Positions 44,101 through 54,919 are shown, numbered from the stretch's first letter. The stretch: 64,000 nucleotides of DNA from DATGHS01 sp035307785 (GCA_035307785.1 DATGHS010000023.1:5178-69177); one strand, 5' to 3'. Notes: generated from the letters alone by a model not told the origin. Program-made: numbers and translations.

Positions 44101-44840
44101 TTGTTAGTGAACAAGTCGGTCGATTGCTAAGACTGTTCGAAGCAAAGCAGTCTCGCTTTGCCCACCTCGCTCGGTGCCTCGTCCAAGGCGCTGGCGGCAT
44201 CTTCGCTCCGGTGGAAGCAGAACGCCTTGAAGGCTTGCCTGACCGTTGCTTGACGGCTCTACAGCATACCGGAATGCATACCGAGGGTGAATTGCTTCGG
44301 GCGGCGGCCGAGCAATGGATATTGCAGGGCGTTTCGCTCGGACGCCTGCGCGCTGAACAACCAGGCACCTGGCCCATGATTTTAAAGGCTTTATTGGGCT
44401 TGGGCCTGAAATGGTCCGGCAATAGCCTGGACTCAAAATCGCAGGCCACACTGAGCGTCACCCGCCAAATCCTTTTCCGCGAACAGAGCGTGCCCACAGC
44501 GGAGCGAACCGCGCTGGCCTGCACTTATGTCCGTGCTCTAGGCCAAGCGCCAATTCAATTCGCACAACAGCGCATTGAGGAATTGTTCACGGAAATGGAC
44601 GGCCTGTATGACAGCCGGAAGACCAATACGCATTTCGCGCTCTGTCCGCTCTTACTCGTGGACGCGGTGGTGACCGCCATCATCAACGAAGAGTTCGCTC
44701 TCAACCCCACGTTCCGCCACTGGCTCGACGATCAGGAGTTTTCGGTGCGCCGGCGTATCGAGAAGGACTTGGAAGAAATGGCAAGTGAAACGCCCATCTC
44801 ATCCAAGGGCGTTCGTACCAGCGCTAATACACAATCGTAA
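41187..44840 (+). CDS. Very large protein of unknown function
   Basis: A 1217-residue cytoplasmic protein that I do not recognise. Residues 1-430 are mixed beta and alpha with many Pro/Leu segments. Around 440-500 is a low-complexity, Pro-rich linker containing SGLIERLKNLFRPPAPVPPQ. From about 510 to the end it is almost all helical with repeat-like helix pairs (LWPELAAICTQTGRHADAAICWLNAIWE), resembling a tetratricopeptide-type scaffold, and it ends FSVRRRIEKDLEEMA. No signal peptide or catalytic motif is seen. It recalls the large scaffold-like proteins of planctomycete ATPase-based ternary systems, but no MoxR, FtsH or vWA gene is nearby. It overlaps the convergent gene by 17 nt. Confidence 0.65.
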   Translation: MATLLFADLEMLRQALTDDVVPPPVSRSPAQGSIDSQGRVWLQPAVPLSGPAILGLQRLGVRLSDFEPENGLSLRCWQQLIPLQRQPAAAADVALLIEMPAARMPALAAELRRLGSTGLEFRWWQQPQDRTPPRVGDFAAIFDQHHYEAGPFGQAMLFLPAAAPKSSLPPDDDRVLLRLPSAPVPIRLRIAQGELIAYWEQAPSIWVEANFAHPQVEQIELPTGQIALLRHNQPWVFLAALPFFPELTAIPLPPVSIDSKSSECANKQPVTLSLKLEEYADVSAPELWVVHERPLEQLADWVQSAGESLLGRLEFALAEPRGRSVLLLRVKPSKQPPPVLTFAGLACRSYLHLPNLYGPCGMRLAPPLRSDIVRQHLAADDQRVYALLPAPDGGFVPVSIPESAFQPLARWVEHRVPQRRRGWTGVVGEQTRMPACFTIKEEGVDKAQGVPQPAITAEPGSASEPPAEKQVPRHQTKSGLIERLKNLFRPPAPVPPQAEVAPRLLDEAIQRALPDDTVGMAVHQAPTNSMQARRLELERQLLECVGSKSRSAATSLWPELAAICTQTGRHADAAICWLNAIWEHETPPAIWYRGWLQAEKQAGRLLCDETELSQLLEATPSPASARLLAAVVMWQARHGPPAELRNLAGRIRHVLNEHEAWLPLRAAWLAQKTLAQLSGSDELALRRCRDRLYHRLGPRGLNLEQDVPSFLRFGEGQAGGRGQTVRDWLPHLRDTIQRWHGRLVRNRPADYVPVLPYPDQQGACTRAYIDLMLAWGMARLGEENSCRHLWTKSREVLERFEDREHRFLLKAFGQRIAQTLDGKSRPAFGNEDLDADLETWQSELADERLVLARYRVDALRQQSRILQPKPLQGGPCNDPCESGLPDLAHLGDADELVHRARELLVRMPDQGVEQQRVLDSLFRLAPRLDNAFARDLLQQADYREKNGVDPLFQVLRWEQKLLLATQFGLKEVVSEQVGRLLRLFEAKQSRFAHLARCLVQGAGGIFAPVEAERLEGLPDRCLTALQHTGMHTEGELLRAAAEQWILQGVSLGRLRAEQPGTWPMILKALLGLGLKWSGNSLDSKSQATLSVTRQILFREQSVPTAERTALACTYVRALGQAPIQFAQQRIEELFTEMDGLYDSRKTNTHFALCPLLLVDAVVTAIINEEFALNPTFRHWLDDQEFSVRRRIEKDLEEMASETPISSKGVRTSANTQS

Positions 44841-45957
44841 AGTTGCCGTCGGCATCGGCGAAAACGGCCACGAGGCTCCAGGTGGGCACGCCGCGTTTGC
44901 TGCCGGCTTCGGCGGTGGGCTTGCCATCCTTGTCGTAAACCTGCCATGCGACACTGCCGCCCTGGTTCCAGCCCATGCCTTCCGTCCAGACGAGGATGGT
45001 CTCGCCGCGGCCATTGCCGGCAAGTACAGGGTGTTTTCGTCTGCCTTGGCCGGCTGGGGAGCGTGGCAGCGCGTTGCGTTGTTCCAGGCTGCCGAAGAAC
45101 ACTTGCTCGTTCGACTCCCATGCAGCGAGCACGCCCTTGGGCGTTTGCGTGATCCACATCGACGACAACGGGCAAATGTCGATCCGCCATTCATCCCATC
45201 GCGAAACCTTAAATTTATCGCCGTGGTTATCGGAGATGAGCAGCCATGTGTCACGAATCGTTTTGTTCTGCGCGCCGCGGTAGAGCGCATACAGGGTGCC
45301 TTCATTGTCCGCGAACGCGCGCATCCCACAACAGCCGCAAGCGCCCGTCTCGTCCAACGTCGCGCGTTTTTCCTCGGCAAAGGTCTTGCCTTCGTTAGAA
45401 GAATGAGCGACCCAAACGCAGCGCTTGTCTTCGCCCTTTTGCTCCGGCGGGGCGGCGTGCCAGGTGACGTAAACGTTGCCCTCCTTGTCGGCCGCTACGG
45501 AGCCGCCGCCGTCCAGAATGAAGGCCGAGTGCATTAGATTGCGTTGCGGTTCAAAGGCGGTTCCGGCGTCATTCAACCTCGTATAAAGCAACGGCGTGAC
45601 ATTGTTCGGCCCCTTCGGCTCTGCCTGACTGGAGCCGTTCCACGCGACGTGGACACGGCCATTTTTGCCCAGGGCGAGTTGCGCCCCACGAATATTGCCA
45701 ATGGCGATGGCGCTGCCGGGATGGCTGTTCACGCGCAGTGGTCGCGCCGGCCTTTGGCCGGGCTGGAAATGCGTGTAGAAAATATCGCCATGGCCGGGGT
45801 CGCCCTTGTAATAGATCAGGTGCACCATTCCCTTGGCATCGACCTGCAGTTGCGGTTGAATGCCCTGATCGGGCACACGGAGAAAATTGACTTTCGGCTC
45901 CGCCGCAACGGCACAAACGGAGCCAAGCATAACGACGGCACAAGAGAGGAATCGCAT
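44824..45957 (-). CDS. Secreted BNR-repeat / sialidase-like beta-propeller protein
   Basis: A 377-residue exported protein. The signal peptide is MRFLSCAVVMLGSVCAVAA. The rest forms propeller-like blades with recurring patterns (VHLIYYKGDPGHGDIFYTH, VHVAWNGSSQ, VYVTWHAA) and Asp-box-like turns such as SSNEGKTF and SDNHGDKF. A compact GACGCCGMR cysteine motif sits mid-protein. Sialidase folds share this design, but the catalytic set is not visible, so enzymatic activity is not claimed. AGGAG 7 nt upstream supports the start at 45957. Confidence 0.75.
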   Translation of the reverse strand: MRFLSCAVVMLGSVCAVAAEPKVNFLRVPDQGIQPQLQVDAKGMVHLIYYKGDPGHGDIFYTHFQPGQRPARPLRVNSHPGSAIAIGNIRGAQLALGKNGRVHVAWNGSSQAEPKGPNNVTPLLYTRLNDAGTAFEPQRNLMHSAFILDGGGSVAADKEGNVYVTWHAAPPEQKGEDKRCVWVAHSSNEGKTFAEEKRATLDETGACGCCGMRAFADNEGTLYALYRGAQNKTIRDTWLLISDNHGDKFKVSRWDEWRIDICPLSSMWITQTPKGVLAAWESNEQVFFGSLEQRNALPRSPAGQGRRKHPVLAGNGRGETILVWTEGMGWNQGGSVAWQVYDKDGKPTAEAGSKRGVPTWSLVAVFADADGNFTIVY

Positions 45958-46013
45958 AGTCACGCTCCTGAACATGTGAGCAAGCGATGCCGAAACATGC
46001 CGCCGAAAACGGT

Positions 46014-46499
46014 TTAATGGGTCGCTGGCAGATTCTGCGGCAAGCGTTCGCGCCCTTCCAAAAGATCTTGCATGTGCTGATGCCCGGCCCTGCGCAAAAT
46101 GCGCGCCTGGGCTCGGGCCCGCATTTGGGCTCGGGTCTTTTGTTCACGTTCTTCCGGCGTGCGCGCCACCATGCTTTCGGCCGCTTGATAGGCCTGCTCG
46201 GCCGCCTCTGGTCTTAGTTCTTCGGCCGGAATTGCCTTCGGCGTAAGCACGGAAATCGTGTTGGCGCGAATTTGGGCGAAGCCACCGTCAATAAAGAACC
46301 GCTTCAAGGCCTCGCCCTGCTTAAGGCGCAATTCTCCAATGCCGAGGCGGCCAATCAGCGGCTGGCGGCCGGGAAGTACACCAAGTTCGCCGTCGAACAT
46401 TGGCAGCTCGACGAAATCGGCGGCGACGTCGAGCAGCGCCCTCTCCGGCGTGACGATCACGATTTGCAGGCGGGAAGAAGTAGTGGTCGATTCGGCCAT
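46014..46499 (-). CDS. atpC: ATP synthase epsilon subunit
   Basis: A 161-residue F1 epsilon subunit. The N-terminal beta-sandwich has VTPERALLDVAADFVELPMFDGELGVLPGRQPLIGRLGIGELRL; the C-terminal helices follow from about 90. The C-terminal tail is longer than usual (RAGHQHMQDLLEGRERLPQN). It is the last gene of the operon. Its start lies 3 nt after the stop of the inserted Uma2 gene, so its translation probably depends on it. Confidence 0.9.
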   Translation of the reverse strand: MAESTTTSSRLQIVIVTPERALLDVAADFVELPMFDGELGVLPGRQPLIGRLGIGELRLKQGEALKRFFIDGGFAQIRANTISVLTPKAIPAEELRPEAAEQAYQAAESMVARTPEEREQKTRAQMRARAQARILRRAGHQHMQDLLEGRERLPQNLPATH

Positions 46500-46502
46500 C
46501 GG

Positions 46503-47120
46503 TCATCTCTGCGAGAAAACGGTGTCTACGGCGACTTCAAAGCTTTTCAGCAAGTGCGACGTTGCGGTCTCGCCACGGGCGAACTTGCCGTGAACAACAT
46601 ATTTGCCAAGGGAAAGACGAAGTACGGTGATCTCTTGGTTTTGCGGATCGACGATCCAATACTCTCGAATTCTAGCCTTAGCGTATTCTCGTCGCTTTTC
46701 AATCAGATCGCGTTTCCGACTTTCTGGATCACCACTCACAACTTCTATAACGAAATCAGCCCCGCGCCAGTATCTTTCGTCGACACGGTCCGCATGTTGG
46801 GCAAACATGAACATAACGTCCGGCTCACGGAATTTGCCCTTCCATAGGCGAATCGGAAAGGGTCCTCCTAATACCTCGCCAAGATTGTTGGCCAAGGCGA
46901 ATTGATGAAGTACTTCTCGCAGGAAATAGACAATAAGTTGATGAGTTCTGGTCGGCATAGGCAGCACTTTGACGAACCGGTCGTCATATTCGACCAGTCG
47001 ATTGCTGGGGAGATAAAGGTACTCCCATTCCCCCCACCCACCTTGCTCCGGATACAGTTCGGCAATTCTCCAAGCGGGCTCTCCGCGCCTCCTACTGTCT
47101 AAAGTGACCGTTTTGCTCAT
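46503..47120 (-). CDS. Uma2 family putative endonuclease inside the ATP synthase operon
   Basis: A 205-residue Uma2 protein. The nuclease-like core is well kept: REPDVMFMF, FVIEVVSGDPESRKRDLIEKRREYAK with the Lys of the family, and REYWIVDP. It lies between atpD (50 nt away) and atpC (3 nt away), which are normally adjacent. It is on the same strand and must be co-transcribed with the ATP synthase genes. A link to ATP synthase function is not implied; Uma2 genes are mobile and abundant. Confidence 0.85.
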   Translation of the reverse strand: MSKTVTLDSRRRGEPAWRIAELYPEQGGWGEWEYLYLPSNRLVEYDDRFVKVLPMPTRTHQLIVYFLREVLHQFALANNLGEVLGGPFPIRLWKGKFREPDVMFMFAQHADRVDERYWRGADFVIEVVSGDPESRKRDLIEKRREYAKARIREYWIVDPQNQEITVLRLSLGKYVVHGKFARGETATSHLLKSFEVAVDTVFSQR

Positions 47121-47170
47121 TGCCGCGCCCTCGCCGTCAGTCTAAGCTTGTTTTTTGTCACCAAGTCATC

Positions 47171-49529
<2,359 letters not shown>

Positions 49530-49857
49530 TACTTACACCCAACCGGCACAACCGCTTGCGGCGTTGCCGGTCATAGAACCAGTTTCTCACCCGCTTCGAT
49601 TTTCCGCACTATTTCCAAGATGTCTTTACCGGCTCTGTCAAAGATTAATTCCGCCAGTTCTGCAAGTTTCAGGTCGGGATTAATCTCAGCCATGCAGATA
49701 AATCATGTGCATCCTGGAACTTGTCTTTATCCGCGCGGTGAATTACCTGGGCATCGGATCACCGCTCAGAAGGCCCGATTTCGCGACATTTCTTTCGAGG
49801 GTTTGAATCGAAATAATGATTCCAATGTACCCTCGCCAATACGCAAGGAGCAGTCGG
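49530..49857. other. Gap between atpA and atpG
   Basis: A 328-nt spacer, odd inside an otherwise tight operon. It contains one half of the CCGCTTGCGGCG palindrome near 49552 and the small open frame at 49571-49693. Frame remnants on the minus strand interrupt each other with stops. I see no clear terminator or promoter. Confidence 0.5.
49571..49693 (-). CDS. Possible 40-residue small protein between atpA and atpG
   Basis: The frame from ATG at 49693 encodes MAEINPDLKLAELAELIFDR followed by 20 more residues, amphipathic and protein-like in composition. An in-frame stop lies just upstream, so it cannot be longer at the N-terminus. I see no strong SD and no known family. It could be a remnant of a larger gene inserted in the operon. 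Confidence 0.25.
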   Translation of the reverse strand: MAEINPDLKLAELAELIFDRAGKDILEIVRKIEAGEKLVL

Positions 49858-51603
49858 TCACTTCGCTGCAAACTGCGGCTTGAATGTCTTGATCGCCGCA
49901 ACGAGCCGGCCTTCGTTGTTGACCTTCGTGACCTGTTTGGTCTTGTCGTCCACCTCGTCGGCAATAATGCGGCGGTCCTTCTTCAACTCCTCGCGCACTT
50001 CGGGCCGTTGTTCCCTCATAAAGGTGAGGAACTGCTGCTCCCAGTTGCGCACCTGCTTGATCGGCACATCGTCGAGGAATCCCTTGGTCACGGCGTAAAT
50101 GATCATCACCTGATCGACTACGTTCATCGGCTTGTACTGCGGCTGCTTGAGGACTTCTACAATGCGGTAGCCGCGGTCCAGCTGCCCCTGGGTGAATTTG
50201 TCGAGTTCGGTGCCGAGCTGGGCGAATGCTTCGAGCGAACGGAAGTTCGCCAGGTCGAGCCGCAGGCCGCCGGCAATCTGCTTCATGGCCGGGATCTGCG
50301 CGTTGCCGCCGACGCGCGACACCGAGATGCCCACATCCACGGCCGGCCGCACGCCGGCAAAGAACAACGACGGTTGGAGGTAAATCTGGCCATCGGTGAT
50401 GGAAATCACATTGGTCGGGATGTACGCGGAGACTTCGCCTTCCAGCGTTTCAATCACGGGAAGAGCGGTGAGCGAGCCGCCGGTGCCATTTACCTTGACG
50501 ACTTTGTGCCCCGGGAATTTCTTGGCATCTTCTTCGGCGGAATGCTTCTCCAGTTTGCCGATGTAGACTTTTCCCTTCTCTCCGGAATTGCGCTTGCGCG
50601 ACGGCTCCGCTGCGCTGTTTACGCCCCAATCGTCGCCGACTTTCTTCGGATCGGCGTCGGTCGGCACAATCACCCAGCGTTCCGCCAGCTTGGCGGAACG
50701 CTCCAACAGCCGCGAATGGCAATAGAAGATATCGCCGGGGTAGGCTTCACGGCCCGGCGGGCGGCGCATCAGCAATGAAAGTTGACGATATGCCGTGGCC
50801 TGCTTCGACAAGTCGTCGTAGACGCAGAGCGTGTCGCGGCCTTGTTCGTACATGAAATATTCGGCCATGGCCGTGCCGGCATACGGGGCAATGTACTGTA
50901 GCGGCGCCGGATCGGAAGACGACGCCACCACCACGATGGTGTAATCCATGGCGCCGTTTTCGCGCAGCCGCTCGACGAGGCCCGCAACGGTGGCTTCCTT
51001 CTGGCCAATGGCGATGTACACGCAAATGACGTTTTCTTCCTTTTGATTGACGATCGTGTCGATGGCGATGGCGGTTTTGCCGGTCTTGCGGTCGCCGATG
51101 ATGAGTTCGCGCTGGCCGCGGCCAATGGGCGTCATGCTGTCGATGGCCTTGATGCCGGTTTGCAGCGGCTGGTTGACCGGTTGCCGGCCCGCCACGCCGG
51201 GGGCCATATACTCCACCGCACGGCGGTGCGGGGTGACAATGGGCCCCTTGCCATCGAGCGGGTTTCCGAGCGGATCGACCACGCGGCCAATCATGGGCTC
51301 GCCGACCGGCACATCCAGAAGCTGACCGGTCGTGCGAACTTCGTCGTTCTCGGCAATTTCAAGATAATTGCCAAGAATGATGATGCCGACAGACGTTTCT
51401 TCGAGATTGAATGCCAGGCCGCGAACGCCGGTGCGCGTGAACTCGACCAGCTCGCCGGCCATCACGCCGGCCATGCCATAGACGCGCGCGATGCCGTCGC
51501 CCACTTCGAGCACTCGGCCGGTCTCGCGCGACTCGAGCTGTACTCGGTAGTCCTCAATCTCTTTAGTCAGGACTGAAACGATCTCGCCAACTTTGAATGA
51601 CAT
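49858..51603 (-). CDS. atpA: ATP synthase alpha subunit with internal insertion
   Basis: The non-catalytic F1 subunit, 581 residues against about 505-515 in most bacteria. The P-loop is GDRKTGKT (170-177), and the C-terminal core has [13 protein letters not shown] with the arginine finger. About 50 extra residues lie at roughly 308-372, between [12 protein letters not shown] and [11 protein letters not shown] (includes [20 protein letters not shown]). The first 41 nt overlap the 3' end of atpH. Confidence 0.94.
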   Translation of the reverse strand: MSFKVGEIVSVLTKEIEDYRVQLESRETGRVLEVGDGIARVYGMAGVMAGELVEFTRTGVRGLAFNLEETSVGIIILGNYLEIAENDEVRTTGQLLDVPVGEPMIGRVVDPLGNPLDGKGPIVTPHRRAVEYMAPGVAGRQPVNQPLQTGIKAIDSMTPIGRGQRELIIGDRKTGKTAIAIDTIVNQKEENVICVYIAIGQKEATVAGLVERLRENGAMDYTIVVVASSSDPAPLQYIAPYAGTAMAEYFMYEQGRDTLCVYDDLSKQATAYRQLSLLMRRPPGREAYPGDIFYCHSRLLERSAKLAERWVIVPTDADPKKVGDDWGVNSAAEPSRKRNSGEKGKVYIGKLEKHSAEEDAKKFPGHKVVKVNGTGGSLTALPVIETLEGEVSAYIPTNVISITDGQIYLQPSLFFAGVRPAVDVGISVSRVGGNAQIPAMKQIAGGLRLDLANFRSLEAFAQLGTELDKFTQGQLDRGYRIVEVLKQPQYKPMNVVDQVMIIYAVTKGFLDDVPIKQVRNWEQQFLTFMREQRPEVREELKKDRRIIADEVDDKTKQVTKVNNEGRLVAAIKTFKPQFAAK

Positions 51604-52192
51604 AGTTGCTTCTCGTCAATAACTGTTTGCGGGCCCGATCCAGTTTGGAGCGGATCGAACCATCATAAAGCCAATCGCCTACCTCCACGATCATGCCGCC
51701 CAACAATTCGTCGGCAGTACGCATTTCCAGCACCGGCTCCAGGCCGAAGTCATCGTGCAGTTCCTTCTTCAATTGTTGCTGCTGCGCTTCTGAAAGCGGC
51801 ACGGCACTGCTTACCTTCACGCGGATGCGATGGGCGCGCTGGTCTAACAAATCGCGATAATTGAGCCAGACGGCCCGAAGACGGTCGAGCCGGTCGTGCC
51901 GGTTCAGCACCAGCAGGAAGTCGAGAAACATCGGATCCGCGCCGTCTGTCAACACGGAGCGAATAAGGTGTTCCTTGCGGTCATGCAGGATCGCGCGGCT
52001 GGAGAGGAATTTCTCCAGCAGCGGCTGGGCTTGAAACAGGTCGTGGGCCAACGTGTGCAACTGCTCGAACACGAGATCCGCCTTGTTTTGGCGCGCGGCG
52101 ACTCGAAGCAGTGCTTCCGCATACACCTTCGCGATTTGAGCGTCGCGCGTGTGGAGCACGGTCTCGTGTTGAGTATTTTCCGCTGGAGTCAT
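51563..52192 (-). CDS. atpH: ATP synthase delta subunit
   Basis: The 209-residue peripheral-stalk subunit that connects F1 to the b subunits. The six-helix N-terminal domain begins [15 protein letters not shown] and the C-terminal part has [46 protein letters not shown]. The last residues are coded in overlap with atpA. It follows atpF after a gap that holds a hairpin (52206-52281). Confidence 0.92.
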   Translation of the reverse strand: MTPAENTQHETVLHTRDAQIAKVYAEALLRVAARQNKADLVFEQLHTLAHDLFQAQPLLEKFLSSRAILHDRKEHLIRSVLTDGADPMFLDFLLVLNRHDRLDRLRAVWLNYRDLLDQRAHRIRVKVSSAVPLSEAQQQQLKKELHDDFGLEPVLEMRTADELLGGMIVEVGDWLYDGSIRSKLDRARKQLLTRSNYVIQSWRDRFSPD

Positions 52193-52205
52193 GTTGTTTC
52201 TGCAA

Positions 52206-52281
52206 ACCCGCAGGGCTCGAAGACTTGCCCTGGGGCTTTTTACCTCCCAAGCCGCAGAGCGAATCTTCGAGCCCTGCGGGT
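52206..52281. repeat. 18-bp hairpin between atpF and atpH
   Basis: ACCCGCAGGGCTCGAAGA at 52206-52223 is the exact reverse complement of 52264-52281, with a 40-nt loop. It lies inside the operon, just upstream of atpH on the minus strand. In mRNA it could affect processing or relative yield of the upstream and downstream subunits, which is inference. It may also be another REP-like family. Confidence 0.8.
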
Positions 52282-52297
52282 CTTTAGGAATCGATTC

Positions 52298-53044
52298 TTA
52301 TCCCGCCACCGCCGTTCCTTGTTGTTTTAATTCCGCCAGTGTTTCATCGAGCAAACGGTGGTGATCGTCGGGCGATAATTGTTTGCCAATCACCTTGCTC
52401 GACAGTACGGTCGCCAGGTTCACCGATTGCTCGTAAAGATCCTTCAATACCTGATCCTTCCGCGTTTCGATTTCGCGCTGCAAGCGCTCGCGTTCGCTCT
52501 GGATTTCCGCCTTGGCCTTGGAGACGATTTGCTCTTTCAGCGCATCGCGTTCCTTGCGGGCCTCATCCATGGCTGTCGCAATCTGACCGCCCACTTCCTT
52601 CCATTTCGCATCGAGCTGAGCTTGCAGGTTCATGGCATCAATCCGGAGTTTCTCCGCATGCTCTTCTGTCGAGCGGATGCGGTCCTCGCGGTCGATGAAG
52701 CCCTGAAGCATCGGCTTCCAGGCGAAACGGGTCAGGCCCAAATAAACAAGAACGAAAATCACCAGCGCCCAAATGCCCAGGTCCCAGCGCTCAATGCCGA
52801 AGATCACGGGCGCGCTTAGCTCCACCTCCTGAACCATCTCCTCGACGTTGCCCTTCTTTAAATGCTCTTCGAGCTTGGCGCGATCCTCGGCCTTGGACAT
52901 GTCCAAGGAGATTTCCTTGTCCTTGCCCTCCGGTTCGTGCAAGGTCACCTTGTACTTTGTCGAATCGCTGTGCTTCTCTTCACCGCTGCAACCAATCGCC
53001 GCAACGGCAAACAGAAAGGGCAAACACCAAATTACACGACGCAT
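52298..53044 (-). CDS. atpF: ATP synthase b subunit with lipoprotein-like N-terminal extension
   Basis: The Fo peripheral stalk, 248 residues against about 160 usually. The first 19 residues look like a lipoprotein signal (LPFLFAVAAIGCSGEE, Cys at 19) followed by an acidic, Lys-rich segment of about 60 residues. Then comes the normal membrane span (about 88-105, WALVIFVLVYLGLTRFAW) and a long charged helix. If the signal is cleaved, a periplasmic segment would hang from the b subunit. Lengthened b subunits occur in some planctomycetes, but I know of no assigned role. Confidence 0.88.
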   Translation of the reverse strand: MRRVIWCLPFLFAVAAIGCSGEEKHSDSTKYKVTLHEPEGKDKEISLDMSKAEDRAKLEEHLKKGNVEEMVQEVELSAPVIFGIERWDLGIWALVIFVLVYLGLTRFAWKPMLQGFIDREDRIRSTEEHAEKLRIDAMNLQAQLDAKWKEVGGQIATAMDEARKERDALKEQIVSKAKAEIQSERERLQREIETRKDQVLKDLYEQSVNLATVLSSKVIGKQLSPDDHHRLLDETLAELKQQGTAVAG

Positions 53045-53078
53045 GCGAACCTCGACGTTGGCAATTCATGAAGCCGGA

Positions 53079-53387
53079 TCAAACGAATAACGCGATCATG
53101 CAGATGAGCAAACCAAAGAACGTAGCACCTTCGAGAAGGGCCGCGATCACGATCATGGCGCCACGAACCTGGCCGGCGACTTCCGGCTGCCGGGCCATGC
53201 TCTCGAGGGCCGACGCGCCGATCTTGCCGAAACCGAAAGCCGCGCCAATGATGGCCAACCCCACGCCCAAGGAGGCGGTGGCCTTGTTGGTGAGAAACGT
53301 ACTCGTCGGAGCATTTTGCGCAAACGACGGAGCGGCAAGAATGAGCATAATGGCAAAGACGGTCGCAAACAGACGAATCGCTTTCAT
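53079..53387 (-). CDS. atpE: ATP synthase c subunit with cleavable signal peptide
   Basis: The ring-forming Fo subunit, 102 residues. The first 24 residues (MKAIRLFATVFAIMLILAAPSFAQ) look like a signal peptide, then two membrane helices with the polar loop ESMARQPE. The ion-binding carboxylate is Glu86 in AALLEGATFFG. The residues around it lack the extra Ser/Thr and Gln ligands of sodium-type rings, so proton coupling is likely. The start at 53387 is chosen because it gives the signal peptide; upstream codons to 53435 add no feature. Confidence 0.9.
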   Translation of the reverse strand: MKAIRLFATVFAIMLILAAPSFAQNAPTSTFLTNKATASLGVGLAIIGAAFGFGKIGASALESMARQPEVAGQVRGAMIVIAALLEGATFFGLLICMIALFV

Positions 53388-53450
53388 GAGTTTTGGTACT
53401 CCAGTTCCAGGGGACTCCGAACCAACATTCTCCACCTATCCGCGCCGGAA

Positions 53451-54260
53451 TCAATGTTCCGGGTGCAGGGCCATGCCAAGAAAGATCGATGTCAAAAACG
53501 CAAACACATACGCTTGCAAAAACGCAATGAACAATTCCAAAAAGCTCAAGGCCGTCACGGCCAGCACGCTGCCGAAGCTGATCGGCCAGAACATATAGCC
53601 AGGCGCGTATTTGGCCATCACAATCAACATCAAGATTACGGCCAAGACTGTGTGGCCGGCGAAGATATTGGCAAACAAACGTACGGCCAGTACGAAGGCC
53701 TTGATGAAATGGCCCATGATTTCGATGCCGGCAATGAAAAATGCGATGATCGGCCCCAAGGGGAATGGGGCCTCGACGTGCGGGAAGTGTGCTTTCAGGT
53801 AATGGGTGGGGCCTGTCTTGATTATGGCCGACCCGTGGATGACGGTAAACGCACATAAGGCCAGCGCAGCCGTCACCCAGATGCTGCCCGTCGGTGAACC
53901 GAGAAAAGGCACCATGCCGAGCAGGTTACAGACGAAAATGTAAAAAAAGACCGACCACAAAAACGGAAGGAACCGGTTCGCATCGTGCTCGCCAACGCCG
54001 GGAATGGCGATCTCGTCGCGCACCCATTCCAGCATCCCCATGACAACGCGCCCCAGCTTGCTGGTCGGCAGCCTGCCATCGCGGATTCGCCGCCCTAACG
54101 GAACGAAAACCGCAAACATCAGACCGGCGGCGATTAACTGGAGAATAATGAATTTCGAGAACGGGGCACGAATATCGAATCCAATGCGGACTGACTCAAA
54201 AAAGTTCCAATGGCGCGTGTCCAGCACGTGTTCGAACGGATTGATCGACGCGAGCACCAT
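53451..54260 (-). CDS. atpB: ATP synthase a subunit
   Basis: The proton channel subunit of Fo, 269 residues and five to six spans. The essential arginine is at about 194 in LAVRLFANIFAGHTVL, and the last helices have SFLELFIAFLQAYVFAFLTSIFL. The normal alpha-subunit-like N-terminal domain is present. It follows the two small membrane genes and precedes atpE with a 63-nt gap. Confidence 0.93.
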   Translation of the reverse strand: MVLASINPFEHVLDTRHWNFFESVRIGFDIRAPFSKFIILQLIAAGLMFAVFVPLGRRIRDGRLPTSKLGRVVMGMLEWVRDEIAIPGVGEHDANRFLPFLWSVFFYIFVCNLLGMVPFLGSPTGSIWVTAALALCAFTVIHGSAIIKTGPTHYLKAHFPHVEAPFPLGPIIAFFIAGIEIMGHFIKAFVLAVRLFANIFAGHTVLAVILMLIVMAKYAPGYMFWPISFGSVLAVTALSFLELFIAFLQAYVFAFLTSIFLGMALHPEH

Positions 54261-54278
54261 TCATCCACCCCTACCGCA

Positions 54279-54674
54279 TCATTTTGCCGACCGATTTTGT
54301 CGCGCCAAGAGAAACGTTTCCAAACCCAGTCCCATCAAGTAACCGACCAGCAAACTGCCCCAATACGCGTATTCGCGCTCTTTGGGTTCTTCAAACCAAT
54401 TTTTCCAACTCAGGAATACCAACAAGCCAACCGCGAGCACAAACAACATCCGCAAGCCCATACCGCCCATAAGCGCCAGCAGTTGTTCTGGCCCCGACCG
54501 GCTGGCGGCCAGCAGGCTCCAGGCAAGCGAAATAGATGTAGGAACCAGGCATATTCCGCCCGTTATGGCGGCACAGAGAAGCCCTTCCTTTTGCCAGCGC
54601 AGATAGCAAAACCCTACGATCGCGAGCCAGCCGGCCACATAGCCGAGAACAAACGTCAACAAGGTTCGTTTCAC
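54279..54674 (-). CDS. AtpI-like membrane protein
   Basis: A 131-residue protein with four predicted spans and a C-terminal basic tail (LARQNRSAK). Size, hydrophobic layout and position between atpZ and atpB match ATP synthase subunit I, which is thought to assist c-ring assembly. Sequence identity within this family is low, so the call rests mainly on position. Its ATG overlaps the atpZ stop. Confidence 0.65.
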   Translation of the reverse strand: MKRTLLTFVLGYVAGWLAIVGFCYLRWQKEGLLCAAITGGICLVPTSISLAWSLLAASRSGPEQLLALMGGMGLRMLFVLAVGLLVFLSWKNWFEEPKEREYAYWGSLLVGYLMGLGLETFLLARQNRSAK

Positions 54675-54919
54675 GCGTGGCCCTGTGGCGGCTTCGGGGG
54701 ACTGTTACGGTCTATTTTTTTCAACAAGTTCAGCAAGTGTAAAAATCCGCCGATGAACCCGACGAATACACCAACCACACCGAGCCAGGGCAGCGTTCCC
54801 AGCCAGTAATCGATCAATAGACCCAAGCCGATGGGAACAACCATCTCCAACCCTATTTGTCCGATGGACAAGTACAGGGCCCATTCCTTCGACTGAGGCG
54901 AACGATCATCATCGGGCAT
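54671..54919 (-). CDS. AtpZ-like protein, first gene of the ATP synthase operon
   Basis: An 82-residue protein with two spans. WALYLSIGQIGLEMVVPIGLGLLIDYWLG and GVFVGFIGGFLHLLNLLKKID match the AtpZ/ATPase-gene-1 family, which aids Mg2+ uptake or complex assembly in bacteria. It begins the operon, overlapping the next gene by 4 nt (ATGA). A promoter with an inverted repeat lies just upstream. Confidence 0.8.
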   Translation of the reverse strand: MPDDDRSPQSKEWALYLSIGQIGLEMVVPIGLGLLIDYWLGTLPWLGVVGVFVGFIGGFLHLLNLLKKIDRNSPPKPPQGHA

